A DNA stretch of 44,163 nucleotides from Pseudomonadota bacterium (lineage in GTDB: Bacteria > Pseudomonadota > Alphaproteobacteria > Caulobacterales > Caulobacteraceae), in NCBI GenBank assembly GCA_023433585.1, contig JAEZCL010000036.1, positions 1 to 44,163 on the forward strand, written 5' to 3'. The notes beneath the pieces were generated by a model, which saw nothing but the letters and a program-made list of their open reading frames with translations, made no database searches and was not told the origin of the DNA. The first letter of the stretch is position 1; every line of letters starts with the position of its first letter. The position numbers were made by a program, and so were the translations under genes. Below, piece after piece: positions 15,304 to 23,828 of the stretch.

Positions 15304-16604
15304 ACCCCGAAGCGCTGCTCGAACCGCCCCAGGGCGGCGGGGGGCAGCTTGACGACGACGTGGGTGCGGCCCTCCGCATCCGTGTCGCGGAAGGTGACGC
15401 GGCCGTTCGCATAGAGCCAGGCCAGGGCCTCGCCCTGATCCGCCTCCAGGGTCAGTCGGGTCTCCGGCTCGTCGTCGATCTGGGCGGCGATGGCCTCGCG
15501 CAGGGCCTCGATCCCCTCCCCCGTCCAGGCCGAGACGGCCACGGCCGTTCCCTCGCGCGCCTGGCGGGCGGCCTGGCCCAGCACGGCCTCGCGTTCGTCC
15601 TCGGGCAACAGGTCGATCTTGTTCCAGACTTCCAAGACCCGGCGGACGCGGCCCTCGGGAACCGGGATCTGGTCCAGCACCGCCTCCACATCCCGCGCCT
15701 GGGCGTCCGAATCCGGGCTGGCGATGTCGCGCACGTGCAGGATCAGGGCCGCCTCGCCCACCTCCACCAGCGTGGCGCGGAAGGCGGCGACCAGTTCGTG
15801 CGGCAGGTCCGAGATGAAGCCCACAGTGTCGGCGACGATGGCGGGGCGGCCCTGGGGCAGGCGGATGGTGCGCTGGGTCGTGTCCAGGGTGGCGAACAGC
15901 AGATCCCTGGCCAGGACTTCCGAGCCGGTCAGGCGGTTGAACAGGGTCGACTTGCCCGCGTTGGTGTAGCCCACCAGCGCCACGGCCGGAAACGGCACGC
16001 GGCGGCGCGCCTTCCTGTGCAGGGCGCGGGTGCGGCGCACCTCCTCCAGTTCGGCCTTCAGCTTGTCGATGCGGTCGGCGATCTGGCGCCGGTCCAGTTC
16101 GATCTGGGTTTCGCCGGGACCGCCGGTCGAACTGGTGCCGCCCCGCTGACGCTCCAGGTGGGTCCAGGTCCGCACCAGGCGTGATCGCTCGTACTCCAAC
16201 CGGGCCAGCTCGACCTGAAGCCGGCCCTCGGCCGTGCGCGCGCGACGGCCGAAGATCTCCAGGATCAGGCCGGACCGGTCGATGACCTTGGCCTCCCACG
16301 CCTGTTCCAGATTGCGCTGCTGCACCGGGGTCAGGGCGTCGTCGATGACCACCACGTCCGCCTCGGCCGCACGGACCAGGGCGGCGATCTCGTCCACCTT
16401 GCCCTTGCCGAAAAGAGTCGCCGGCACGACGCGGCGCACACGCGCGATTTCAGCGGCGCGGACGTCCAGGTCCAGCGCGGCGGACAGGCCCACCGCTTCC
16501 TCGAGCCGCTCCTCGGCCAGGCGCGCGGAGGCGCCGCGCCCGTCAGGATGGATGACGATCGCGCGCTGAACCTCGGGGGCGTGGTCTATGAGTTTGGAGG
16601 CCAG
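15300..16604 (-). CDS. hflX: GTPase HflX
   Basis: A ribosome-associated GTPase that splits stalled 70S ribosomes. Seen are the HflX N-terminal domain (VPATLFGKGKVDEIAALV, IDDALTPVQQRNLEQAW), the RRGGTSSTGGPGETQ-type linker (QRGGTSSTGGPGETQIELD), then the G domain with VGYTNAGKSTLFNRLTG, DTVGFISDLPHELVAAFRAT and NKIDLL. The first canonical in-frame start is GTG at 16493, but the frame stays open upstream with conserved HflX sequence (QRAIVIHPDG, ERLEEAVGL). No ATG, GTG or TTG is found there, so a CTG at 16604 (434 residues) is my best guess. The TAG stop is recreated by the IS insertion, so the C-terminus is intact. Confidence 0.9.
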   Translation of the reverse strand: MASKLIDHAPEVQRAIVIHPDGRGASARLAEERLEEAVGLSAALDLDVRAAEIARVRRVVPATLFGKGKVDEIAALVRAAEADVVVIDDALTPVQQRNLEQAWEAKVIDRSGLILEIFGRRARTAEGRLQVELARLEYERSRLVRTWTHLERQRGGTSSTGGPGETQIELDRRQIADRIDKLKAELEEVRRTRALHRKARRRVPFPAVALVGYTNAGKSTLFNRLTGSEVLARDLLFATLDTTQRTIRLPQGRPAIVADTVGFISDLPHELVAAFRATLVEVGEAALILHVRDIASPDSDAQARDVEAVLDQIPVPEGRVRRVLEVWNKIDLLPEDEREAVLGQAARQAREGTAVAVSAWTGEGIEALREAIAAQIDDEPETRLTLEADQGEALAWLYANGRVTFRDTDAEGRTHVVVKLPPAALGRFEQRFGV

Positions 16605-16627
16605 AGGATGGGTCTCGGGATCTGTTC

Positions 16628-16719
16628 GGGTGAATAGTGCGAGTGAGCGAAAGGTGAGCCGCTGTCGCCGATAGCGCGCTCGGTCCCGCTCACCCCTTGC
16701 TCACTAGCACTTTTCACCC
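16628..16719. repeat. 92-base near-palindrome between hfq and hflX
   Basis: A 32-base left arm starting GGGTGAATAGTGCGAGTGAG and a 32-base right arm ending GCTCACTAGCACTTTTCACC plus C match as inverted repeats at 27 of 32 positions, around a 28-base centre that itself contains CGCT...AGCG. Transcribed from hfq into hflX, it would form a very long hairpin just before the hflX start region. It does not resemble the other intergenic repeat families here. Confidence 0.8.
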
Positions 16720-16730
16720 GGCGGGGACGA

Positions 16731-16976
16731 TCAGTCCTCGTCCGCCTCGGGCTCGTACAGCTGCACAGGCTGCGAGGGCATGATGGTGGAGATGGCGTGC
16801 TTGTACACCAGCTGAGACTGGCCGTCGCGGCGCAGCAGCACGCAGAAATTGTCGAACCAGGTGACGATGCCCTGCAGCTTGACGCCGTTCACCAGGAATA
16901 TGGTCAGGGGGGTCTTGGTCTTGCGGACGCTGTTGAGGAAGGCGTCCTGAAGGTTCTGTCTCTTGTCTTGCGACAT
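16731..16976 (-). CDS. hfq: RNA chaperone Hfq
   Basis: An 81-residue Sm-like protein that pairs small RNAs with mRNAs. The Sm1 motif NLQDAFLNSVRKTKTPLTIF, LVNGVKLQGIVTWFDNFCVL and the Sm2 signature YKHAISTI are all present. The C-terminal tail is short and acidic (PEADED), as in other alphaproteobacteria. hflX follows on the same strand, the conserved hfq-hflX order. Confidence 0.97.
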   Translation of the reverse strand: MSQDKRQNLQDAFLNSVRKTKTPLTIFLVNGVKLQGIVTWFDNFCVLLRRDGQSQLVYKHAISTIMPSQPVQLYEPEADED

Positions 16977-17110
16977 GGCAGGTTTGTCCTGTCTTTGTTG
17001 TTGATCGTCCGGCGGGGAGGCCGGCGACGGCGGGACGCCGTGGAACGACCCTAGCCCGCGTTCATGCGGGACGGCAACGGGTTAGATGAAGGCAGGCGAC
17101 CGGCGGCATT

Positions 17111-17243
17111 CTCCCTCCCCGTCCCGGGGAGGGCGGTCGGCGCGAAGCGACGGCCGGGTGGGGAGGGCTCGGCGACAAGGGCGCTGGGCGCCCCCACCCG
17201 CTTCGCCTGCGGCTCAGCCCCCTCCCCATGAAGGGGAGGGAGA
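17111..17243. repeat. Dispersed intergenic repeat, family A
   Basis: Ends CTCCCTCCCC and GGGGAGGGAG are inverted repeats. Inside are the family words GGTCGGCGCGAAGCGACGGC and CCCACCCGCTTCGCCTGCGG. Related copies occur at 40759-40880 and 41082-41270. It fills most of the 274-base gap between the aminotransferase gene and hfq. Confidence 0.8.
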
Positions 17244-17250
17244 AAATGCA

Positions 17251-18114
17251 TCACACCGCCTCGTCCCTGGTCTTGGCCAGGTAGAGCGCGCGCAGGCGGC
17301 GGGCCAGGGGACCGGGCTTGCCGTCGCCGATCTTCACGCCGTCGATGCCGACGACGGGCAGGACGAAGGCGGAGGCGGAGGTGACGAAGGCTTCGCGTGC
17401 CTGTTTCACGTCATCCACGCTGAACGGCCGCTCGTCGACGGTCAGGCCCTCTTCCTGGACGATCTGCATCAGGGTCTGGCGTGTGATCCCCCGCAGGATG
17501 TTGGCCTGGATGTCGCGGGTGCGCAGCGCGCCGTCCTTGTCCACGATCCAGGCGTTGTTGGACGTGCCCTCGGTCACCAGGCCCATCTCGTCCACCAGCC
17601 AGGCGTCGCCGGCGCCGGCGTCCAGCGCCGCCTGTTTGGCCAGGACGTTGGGCAACAGGCCCACGGTCTTGATGTCGCAGCGGCCCCAGCGGTTGTCCGG
17701 CTGGGTCAGGACGGTGATGCCCTTGGCGGCCCTGGCCTCCAGGGCCTCGAAATTCATGGACTTGGCCGTCACCACCACGCTGGGCGGCGTGCCCGGCGCG
17801 GGGAACGGATGGTCGCGCCGCGCCGTGCCCCGCGTGACCTGCAGATAGACGATGCCGTCGCGCACCCGGTTGCGGCGCACCGTCTCGCGCAGCACCCGGG
17901 TCAGGGCCTCACGCGACATGGGCGGGTCGATGCGAAGCTCACCCAGACTGCGGAACAGCCGGGTCATGTGGCCGTCGAAATCGGCCAGACGGCCGTCGGC
18001 CACGGACCACACCTCATAGACCCCGTCGGCGAACTGGAAGCCCCGGTCCTCCACATGGACCACCGCCTGGCCGTGCGGCTGATAGACCCCGTTGACGTAA
18101 GCGACCCTGGACAT
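17251..18114 (-). CDS. D-amino-acid aminotransferase (PLP fold type IV)
   Basis: A 287-residue class IV aminotransferase, most like D-alanine transaminase. It begins SRVAYVNGVYQPHGQAVVHV, with DRGFQFADGVYEV, the arginine-rich VYLQVTRGTARRDHPFP typical of Dat, and the PLP-binding lysine in RCDIKTVGLLPNVLAKQ. It ends with TEGTSNNAWIV and GITRQTLMQI, the phosphate-binding region. The ATG at 18114 overlaps the ntrX stop by one base (TGATG), so it is the last gene of the dusB-ntrY-ntrX run. Branched-chain aminotransferase or ADC lyase are alternatives in the same fold, but the HPFP region favours Dat. Confidence 0.85.
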   Translation of the reverse strand: MSRVAYVNGVYQPHGQAVVHVEDRGFQFADGVYEVWSVADGRLADFDGHMTRLFRSLGELRIDPPMSREALTRVLRETVRRNRVRDGIVYLQVTRGTARRDHPFPAPGTPPSVVVTAKSMNFEALEARAAKGITVLTQPDNRWGRCDIKTVGLLPNVLAKQAALDAGAGDAWLVDEMGLVTEGTSNNAWIVDKDGALRTRDIQANILRGITRQTLMQIVQEEGLTVDERPFSVDDVKQAREAFVTSASAFVLPVVGIDGVKIGDGKPGPLARRLRALYLAKTRDEAV

Positions 18115-19532
18115 CAGTCCCCGTTTCCTTCCTCGTCCTCGCCGCCGCCGCGCGCGGGCGCGACGCCCAGCGACTTCAGCTTCCTGTGCAGCGCCGACCG
18201 CTCCATGCCGATGAAGGCGGCCGTGCGCGAGATGTTGCCGCCGAAGCGCATGATCTGGGCGGTCAGATATTCTCGCTCGAACACCTCGCGCGCCTCGCGC
18301 AGAGGCAGGGCGATGACCCGCTCGGCGCCCAGCGAGGCCGCGGCGCCCGTGCTGGTCACCTCCTGGGGCAGCATGTCGGCGGTGATGGGTTCGGCCGGAT
18401 CGCCGGTGGCCAGGATCAGCAGGCGCTCCACATTGTTGCGCAGTTGGCGCACGTTGCCGGGCCAGTCGTGGACCTGGAGCACGGCCAGGGCGTCCTCGGC
18501 CAGCACCCGGCGCGACAGCCCCTGGGATTCGCACAGGGTGTCGACGAAATAGCGGACCAGATCGCCGATGTCTTCGCGCCGTTCGGACAGGGCCGGCACC
18601 CGGATCGGCACCACGTTCAAGCGGTGGAACAGGTCCTCTCTGAACCGCCCCTCGGCAATCTCCAGGCGCAGGTCGCGCGAGGTGGAGGTGACCACCCGCA
18701 CGTCCACCTGGACGTCCGTGTCGCCACCCACGCGGCGGAAGCGCTGCTCCACCAGCACCCGCAGGATGCGGCTCTGGCTCTCGCGCGGCATGTCGCCCAC
18801 TTCGTCCAGATACAGGGTGCCGCCGTGGGCGCGCTCGAACACGCCGATCTTGGAGGGGCGCCCCCCCTCCCCTTCCTCGCCGAACAGCTCGACGTCCAGG
18901 CGCTCGGGCGTCATGCCGGCGGCCGAGATGGCCACGAACTCGGCGCGCGCGCGCGGGCTGCCGTCATGGATCTGGCGCGCCACCAGCTCCTTGCCGGACC
19001 CGGGCGGGCCCGAGATCAGAACCCGGCTGTTGGCCGGCGCCACCTTGGTGATGGTGGAGCGCAGCTGCTGGGCCGCGTTGGATGATCCGATCAGCCCGGC
19101 CGGCACGAACGCCTTGGCGCGCAGGCGCCGGTTCTCGCGCCTGAGGTTGGCCGCCTCCAGCGCCCGTTCGACCACCAGCAGCAGACGATCGGACTTGAAG
19201 GGCTTCTCCAGGAAGTCGTAGGCGCCGCGCTTCAGGGCGCTGACGGCGGTTTCGATGTTGCCGTGACCCGAGATCATGATGACCGGCAGGTCCGCGTCCA
19301 GCTCCATGACCATGTCGAGCAGCTCCAGCCCGTCCATGCCGCCGCCCTGCATCCAGATGTCCAGCACCAACAGGGACGGCTTGCGCGCGCGCACGGCCGC
19401 CAGGGCCTCCTCGGAATTGGACGCGGCGCGCACGGCGTGGCCCTCGTCCTCCAGAAGGCCGGAAACCAGGTCACGGATGTCGGCCTCATCATCGACGACA
19501 AGGACGTCGGCGCCGCCAGGGGTCACTCGCAT
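18114..19532 (-). CDS. ntrX: Nitrogen-regulation response regulator NtrX
   Basis: A 472-residue response regulator. The receiver domain is residues 1-120, with acidic pair D14-D15, phospho-acceptor D58 in LLVLDIWMQG and lysine in FLEKPFKSDRL. The AAA+ domain has a Walker A GPPGSGKELVARQIH and a Walker B GGTLYLDEVGDMP. The C-terminal Fis-type helix-turn-helix includes RTAAFIGMERSALHRKLKSL. In place of the usual ELFGH-x-x-G-A-F-T-G-A segment the sequence reads ELFGEEGEGGRPSKIGVFE, so the sigma-54-contacting GAFTGA loop is missing. One base separates it from ntrY, its cognate kinase. It probably regulates without classical sigma-54 activation. Confidence 0.93.
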   Translation of the reverse strand: MRVTPGGADVLVVDDEADIRDLVSGLLEDEGHAVRAASNSEEALAAVRARKPSLLVLDIWMQGGGMDGLELLDMVMELDADLPVIMISGHGNIETAVSALKRGAYDFLEKPFKSDRLLLVVERALEAANLRRENRRLRAKAFVPAGLIGSSNAAQQLRSTITKVAPANSRVLISGPPGSGKELVARQIHDGSPRARAEFVAISAAGMTPERLDVELFGEEGEGGRPSKIGVFERAHGGTLYLDEVGDMPRESQSRILRVLVEQRFRRVGGDTDVQVDVRVVTSTSRDLRLEIAEGRFREDLFHRLNVVPIRVPALSERREDIGDLVRYFVDTLCESQGLSRRVLAEDALAVLQVHDWPGNVRQLRNNVERLLILATGDPAEPITADMLPQEVTSTGAAASLGAERVIALPLREAREVFEREYLTAQIMRFGGNISRTAAFIGMERSALHRKLKSLGVAPARGGGEDEEGNGD

Positions 19533-19533
19533 A

Positions 19534-21810
19534 TCACTTCTCTATCGCTCCGACGCCGGTTGCGGCGCCCGCTGCATCGCTGGGTTGAAGGGGAAAGATC
19601 ATGCAGAAGCGCGCGCCCTTCAGGGTTTGCGCATCGGCCAGCCTCAGCTCGCCGCCATGGTCCTCGCAGATGCGCTTGACGATGGCCAGGCCCAGGCCCG
19701 TGCCCTTCTCGCGCGTGGTCACATAGGGTTCGGTCAGCCGGTCGCGGTCCTTTTCCGGCAGACCCACGCCGTCGTCCTCGATGATGAAGAACAGGCGGCC
19801 GTTCTCGATCTCCATGGCCGCCGAGACGCCGCCTTCGGCCGGGCGGCCCAGGTCGCGCGCGGAGGCCACCGCCTCGCCGGCGTTCTTGAGCAGATTGGCC
19901 AGGGCCTGTCCCACCATGCGGCCGTCACAGCTGATGACGGCCTCCGGCACGGGCTCGACCAGCTCCACCGCCACGTCGGGATCGGCGACGCGCTGTGCGA
20001 ACACGGCCTGGCGCAGGAGTTCGGATGCGTCCTCGGGCGCGAAACGCGGCGCCGGCATACGGGCGAAGGCCGAAAATTCGTCCACCATGCGGCCGATGTC
20101 GCCCACCTGGCGGATGATGGTCTCGGTGCAGCGGTCGAAGGTCTCCGGGTCCTCGGTCACCTGGGCGCGGTATTTGCGGCGCAGCCGTTCGGCCGACAGC
20201 TGGATGGGCGTCAGCGGGTTCTTGATCTCGTGGGCGATGCGGCGCGCCACATCCTTCCAGGCGGCGTTCCTCTGGGCCGTCACCAGGCGGGTGATGTCGT
20301 CGAAGGTCAGCACCATCTCGCCGCCCAGGCCGCCCTCGACCCGCACGCGCAGGCGCAGGGTCTCGGCCTCGCGCGTGACGTCGATCTCCTCGTCCACCCG
20401 GGCTTCGCCCCGCGCAACCAGGTCGCCCAGTTCGGGCGCCACCTTGGCCAGGGATTTGCCCAGCACCTGAGGCTCGGCGATGGACAGAAGCTGCATGGCG
20501 CTGTCGTTGATGGCCGAGATGCGCCCCTTGCTGTCCAGGCCGATGACCCCGGCGCTGACGCCCGACAGCACCGTCTCGATGAACAGGCTGCGGGCCTGGG
20601 CGTCGTCGCTGGCGGCGCGCAGCGCCTCCTGCTGGGCCTGAAGGTCGCCGGTCATGCGGTTGAAGGCGCGCGACAGGACCGCGATCTCCTCGGGATCCAT
20701 GCTGGAGTCCACCCGCGCGGTCAGGTCGCCCTCGGCCACCCGGTCCGCCGCCTGGACCAGCCGGGCCACCGGGCGCGAGATCGCGTTGGCCGCCGACAGC
20801 CCCAGCCACACCGCCCCCACCAGCACCAGCAGCGCCGTCTCCAGATAGCTGAGCGCGAAGGCGGCCTGAATGCGCGCGCGGCTCTCCTCGGCCTCGCGGT
20901 ACGATTCGATTGAATCCCCGCTGGTCCGCATCTGGGCGATCAGGCCCGGCGCCAGCGGCCGCACCACATACAGATAGGCGTCGCCGTATTCCGGCAGGGG
21001 AAAGATGACCCGCAGCACGTCGGGGTTCTCGGTCGCCTCGACCGGCGCCTCCTCGCCCGCGGCGGCCTGCTCCAGCACCGAGCGCGGCGGCGCCAGGTAA
21101 GGCGGCGCGCCCACGGTTTCGCCGCGCGCCAGCACCTCGCCTTCGCCGTTCAGGATGTAGATGGCCGGATAGCCGAAGAAATCCGCCATCTGGGCCAGGG
21201 CGTCGGAGAACTGGATGCGGTTGGGGAACACCGTCCTGACCTCGCCGCCCAGCTCGTTGCTGATGGTGGCCAGGTCGCGCTCCATGTCTATCTGGACGTC
21301 GCTCACATAGGCCCGGCCGATGTCGGCGCCGTTCTCCACGGCCGCACGCACATTGTCGCTGAACCACTGGTCCACGCCCCGGTTGACCAGCACCCCGAAG
21401 GCCAGGGCGATCAGGATGGCGGGAACCACCGCCACCAGCGAGAACAGGGTGACGAAGCGCAGATGCAGCCGCGCCCCGGCGTCGCGCACCCGGTCGCGCG
21501 CCAGCCTGACGACCCTGAGGCCGACCACCAGCGCCAGGAAGCCGATCAGGACCAGGTTGGCCAGCAGGATCACCAGCACCGCCTGGCTGGCCGCCGCCTG
21601 GGCCCCGCCGCGCCCGGAGTCCACGCCCGGCGCCGCCGCCACCAGCCAGACCCCCGCCCCGGTCACCACGGCGGCCAGCGCATAGGCCAGCCAGAACAGC
21701 GCCCGGCTGCGGTTCTGAAGCGCCCAAGTCCACAGCAGGCGCAGGCGGCCCGAGGCTTCGTCGGCCCCGCGCATCTCGACCCCTGCACTGATGGGCGCAC
21801 GCTCGCTCAT
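19534..21810 (-). CDS. ntrY: Nitrogen-regulation sensor histidine kinase NtrY
   Basis: A 758-residue membrane kinase paired with NtrX. Three hydrophobic segments lie in the first 150 residues and a fourth at about 320-345 (ETALLVLVGAVWLGLSAANA), enclosing a periplasmic domain. A HAMP region (RLVQAADRVAEGDLTARVD), a PAS region (LSGVSAGVIGLDSKGRISAI), the H-box RRIAHEIKNPLTPIQLSAER with His527, and N, G1 and G2 boxes (ALANLLKNAGEAV, EDDGVGLPEKDRDRL, GTGLGLAIVKRI) follow in order. Everything needed for activity is present. It follows dusB with a short gap of about 50 bases. Confidence 0.95.
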   Translation of the reverse strand: MSERAPISAGVEMRGADEASGRLRLLWTWALQNRSRALFWLAYALAAVVTGAGVWLVAAAPGVDSGRGGAQAAASQAVLVILLANLVLIGFLALVVGLRVVRLARDRVRDAGARLHLRFVTLFSLVAVVPAILIALAFGVLVNRGVDQWFSDNVRAAVENGADIGRAYVSDVQIDMERDLATISNELGGEVRTVFPNRIQFSDALAQMADFFGYPAIYILNGEGEVLARGETVGAPPYLAPPRSVLEQAAAGEEAPVEATENPDVLRVIFPLPEYGDAYLYVVRPLAPGLIAQMRTSGDSIESYREAEESRARIQAAFALSYLETALLVLVGAVWLGLSAANAISRPVARLVQAADRVAEGDLTARVDSSMDPEEIAVLSRAFNRMTGDLQAQQEALRAASDDAQARSLFIETVLSGVSAGVIGLDSKGRISAINDSAMQLLSIAEPQVLGKSLAKVAPELGDLVARGEARVDEEIDVTREAETLRLRVRVEGGLGGEMVLTFDDITRLVTAQRNAAWKDVARRIAHEIKNPLTPIQLSAERLRRKYRAQVTEDPETFDRCTETIIRQVGDIGRMVDEFSAFARMPAPRFAPEDASELLRQAVFAQRVADPDVAVELVEPVPEAVISCDGRMVGQALANLLKNAGEAVASARDLGRPAEGGVSAAMEIENGRLFFIIEDDGVGLPEKDRDRLTEPYVTTREKGTGLGLAIVKRICEDHGGELRLADAQTLKGARFCMIFPLQPSDAAGAATGVGAIEK

Positions 21811-21862
21811 GGCCGCAGGTTAGGCCGCCCTGTGGCCGCGCTTCAACACAAATGTTGCTGAA

Positions 21863-22885
21863 TTACGCCACCCGAAGAACGACGTCAGGCGACCACAGGT
21901 CGGTCAGGGCCGCCTCCACCGCCTGGGGGCTCTCCAGACGGCACAGCCGCGCCTTGGCCTGGCGCCGCTCCAGCGGGCACGCGGGCCAGGGGGCCTGTTC
22001 GACGTACCAGCCCAGATGCTTGCGGAACATGCGCAGGCCCAGCGCGTCACCATAGAAGGCCAGGGTCTGGCGGAAATGATTCAGAACGATGGCCAGCCGC
22101 GCCGCCGCGTCCGGTTCGGCCGCCACCGCGTCGCCGTTCAGGGCCGCGTCCAGCCGCGCCGCCAGCCACGGCCGCCCGTACACGCCGCGCCCCAGCATCA
22201 GGGCGTCGGCGCCGGATGCGTTCAGCGCCGCGCGGGCGTCCTCGGCGGTCAGGATGTCGCCGTTGACGATCACCGGAATGGAGACCGCGTCCTTGACCTC
22301 GCCCACCGCGTTCCAGTCGGCGCGCCCGGTGTAGAATTGCTGGCGGGTGCGGCCGTGCACGGTCACGGCCTGGACCCCGATAGCCTCGGCCCGGCGGGCC
22401 AGTTCGGCGGCGTTTCGGCCCGCGTCGTCCCAGCCCAGGCGCATCTTGACCGTGACGGGCCGGCTGGTCGCCTTCACCACCGCCGCGATGATCCCGCAGG
22501 CCAGGTCCAGATCGCGCATCAGGGCCGAGCCGGAGGCCGCGCCCGTCACCTCCTTGGCCGGGCAGCCGTAGTTCAGGTCGATGATGTCGGCGCCCGCGCG
22601 CTCGGCCATCACCGCCCCCTCGGCCATGCGGCCCGGATCGCGGCCCACCAGCTGGATGACCGTCAGGGGCAGGCCCTCGCCCACCGCCGCGCGGCGCACC
22701 ACGTCGGGCCGGGCGCGGGCCAGCTCGGCGGCGGCGACCATCTCGGTGGCCACGTATGCCGCGCCCAGGGCCGAAGCCACGCGCCGGAACGGCAGGTCGG
22801 TGACCCCGGTCATGGGGGCCGTCAGCACCCGCCCGGGCACGGTCACGTCGCCGATCTGAAGCTGGCCGTTCATGAGGCGGGCCAT
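21863..22885 (-). CDS. dusB: tRNA-dihydrouridine synthase DusB (NifR3 family)
   Basis: A 340-residue FMN enzyme reducing uridines in the tRNA D-loop. Motifs seen are VLTAPMTGVTDLPFRR, the active-site cysteine in DLNYGCPAKEVTGAASGSAL, VKMRLGWDD, VHGRTRQQFYTGRADWN, VNGDILTAEDA and the FMN-phosphate stretch DALMLGRGVYGRPW. It starts at ATG 22885, or the second Met at 22873. In many alphaproteobacteria this gene (nifR3) heads the ntrB-ntrC-ntrY-ntrX operon. Here ntrY follows directly. Confidence 0.94.
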   Translation of the reverse strand: MARLMNGQLQIGDVTVPGRVLTAPMTGVTDLPFRRVASALGAAYVATEMVAAAELARARPDVVRRAAVGEGLPLTVIQLVGRDPGRMAEGAVMAERAGADIIDLNYGCPAKEVTGAASGSALMRDLDLACGIIAAVVKATSRPVTVKMRLGWDDAGRNAAELARRAEAIGVQAVTVHGRTRQQFYTGRADWNAVGEVKDAVSIPVIVNGDILTAEDARAALNASGADALMLGRGVYGRPWLAARLDAALNGDAVAAEPDAAARLAIVLNHFRQTLAFYGDALGLRMFRKHLGWYVEQAPWPACPLERRQAKARLCRLESPQAVEAALTDLWSPDVVLRVA

Positions 22886-22925
22886 CTAAAGCGGAACCTT
22901 GCAAAAGTCACGGATCCAGCTCCTG

Positions 22926-23046
22926 TCACTCCCCTCGCTCCCGTCACCCTCGGGCTTGTCCCGAGGGTCCATACGCGCCGACAGGGCAAGGCGCGCCTGG
23001 AACGTTCCGCGTTTATGGATTCCCGGCACAAGGCCGGGAATGACGA
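22926..23046. repeat. Intergenic palindromic repeat (family D, long form)
   Basis: Contains two hairpins: CCCTCGGG...CCCGAGGG (22947-22967) and TTCCCGGC...GCCGGGAA (23020-23040), the second followed by TGACG as in the copy at 7681. It fills the gap between dusB and the pseudouridine synthase gene and could serve as a processing or termination signal. Confidence 0.6.
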
Positions 23047-23072
23047 AGAGGGGTGAATGCAGGCCCGCGACT

Positions 23073-23807
23073 TCAAGCCGGAGTGAGGCCCGCGCGGTCC
23101 ATCAGGGCGCGAAAATCGGCGGGAAGCGGCGCCTGGACCGTGCAGGTTCCCCCCTCCGGATGCGGAAAGCTGAGCCTTGCAGCATGCAGCATCAGGCGCG
23201 GCGCCGCCCCGCCCGCGAAGGTCAGGGCGCCGCCGTAGCGCGCATCCCCGACCAATGGCCGCCCGATGTGCGCCATGTGCACGCGCAGTTGGTGCATCCG
23301 CCCGGTCATGGGCTCCAGCTCGACCAGGGCGCCCTGATCGCTCGCCGACAGGGTGCGATAGCGGCTGCGGGAAGGCTGGGCGCCGGGCGTCTCCGCATCG
23401 ACCACGCGCATATAGCTCTCGCGACCGACCTCCTGACGCAGCAGCGGCGCGTCGATCTCGCCGCCGCGCGGGTCGGGCGCGGACTCCGTCAGGGCCAGAT
23501 AGGCCTTCCTGAAACGCTTGGCCTGCAGCGCCTTGCCGAGGAACCCGGCCGCCGGCTTCGTCTTGGCCGCCAGGATGACGCCCGACGTGTCCCGGTCCAG
23601 CCGATGCACCAGGTCCGGCCGCTTGCCGTTCGACCGCGCGAAGGCCCACAGCAGGTCGTCCAGCGTATGGGCCTTGATGCGCCCGCCCTGGCTGCTGAGG
23701 CCGGACGGCTTGTCGAAGGCGATCACATGGGCGTCCTCATGGACCACCCATGAACGGACGGCGGCGACGTCCTGATCGCTCAAATTCACCGGCGGCTTGA
23801 AACTCAC
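23073..23807 (-). CDS. RluA-family pseudouridine synthase
   Basis: A 244-residue RNA-modifying enzyme. The catalytic aspartate lies in LVHRLDRDTSGVILAAKT, the RluA/RsuA hallmark, with VIAFDKPSGLSS upstream and LVELEPMTGRMHQLRVHMAH plus GRPLVGDARYGG downstream. There is no N-terminal S4 domain, so it resembles the short RluA or RluC-like core. The start is GTG at 23807. The target site (23S rRNA or tRNA) cannot be decided. Confidence 0.9.
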   Translation of the reverse strand: MSFKPPVNLSDQDVAAVRSWVVHEDAHVIAFDKPSGLSSQGGRIKAHTLDDLLWAFARSNGKRPDLVHRLDRDTSGVILAAKTKPAAGFLGKALQAKRFRKAYLALTESAPDPRGGEIDAPLLRQEVGRESYMRVVDAETPGAQPSRSRYRTLSASDQGALVELEPMTGRMHQLRVHMAHIGRPLVGDARYGGALTFAGGAAPRLMLHAARLSFPHPEGGTCTVQAPLPADFRALMDRAGLTPA

Positions 23808-23828
23808 ACGACCTCATACTTCATGATC

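Noticed and set aside
15300..16604. Truncation of hflX by the insertion sequence
   Set aside because: Reconstructing the empty site gives the same GTT TAG ending, so the protein was not shortened.
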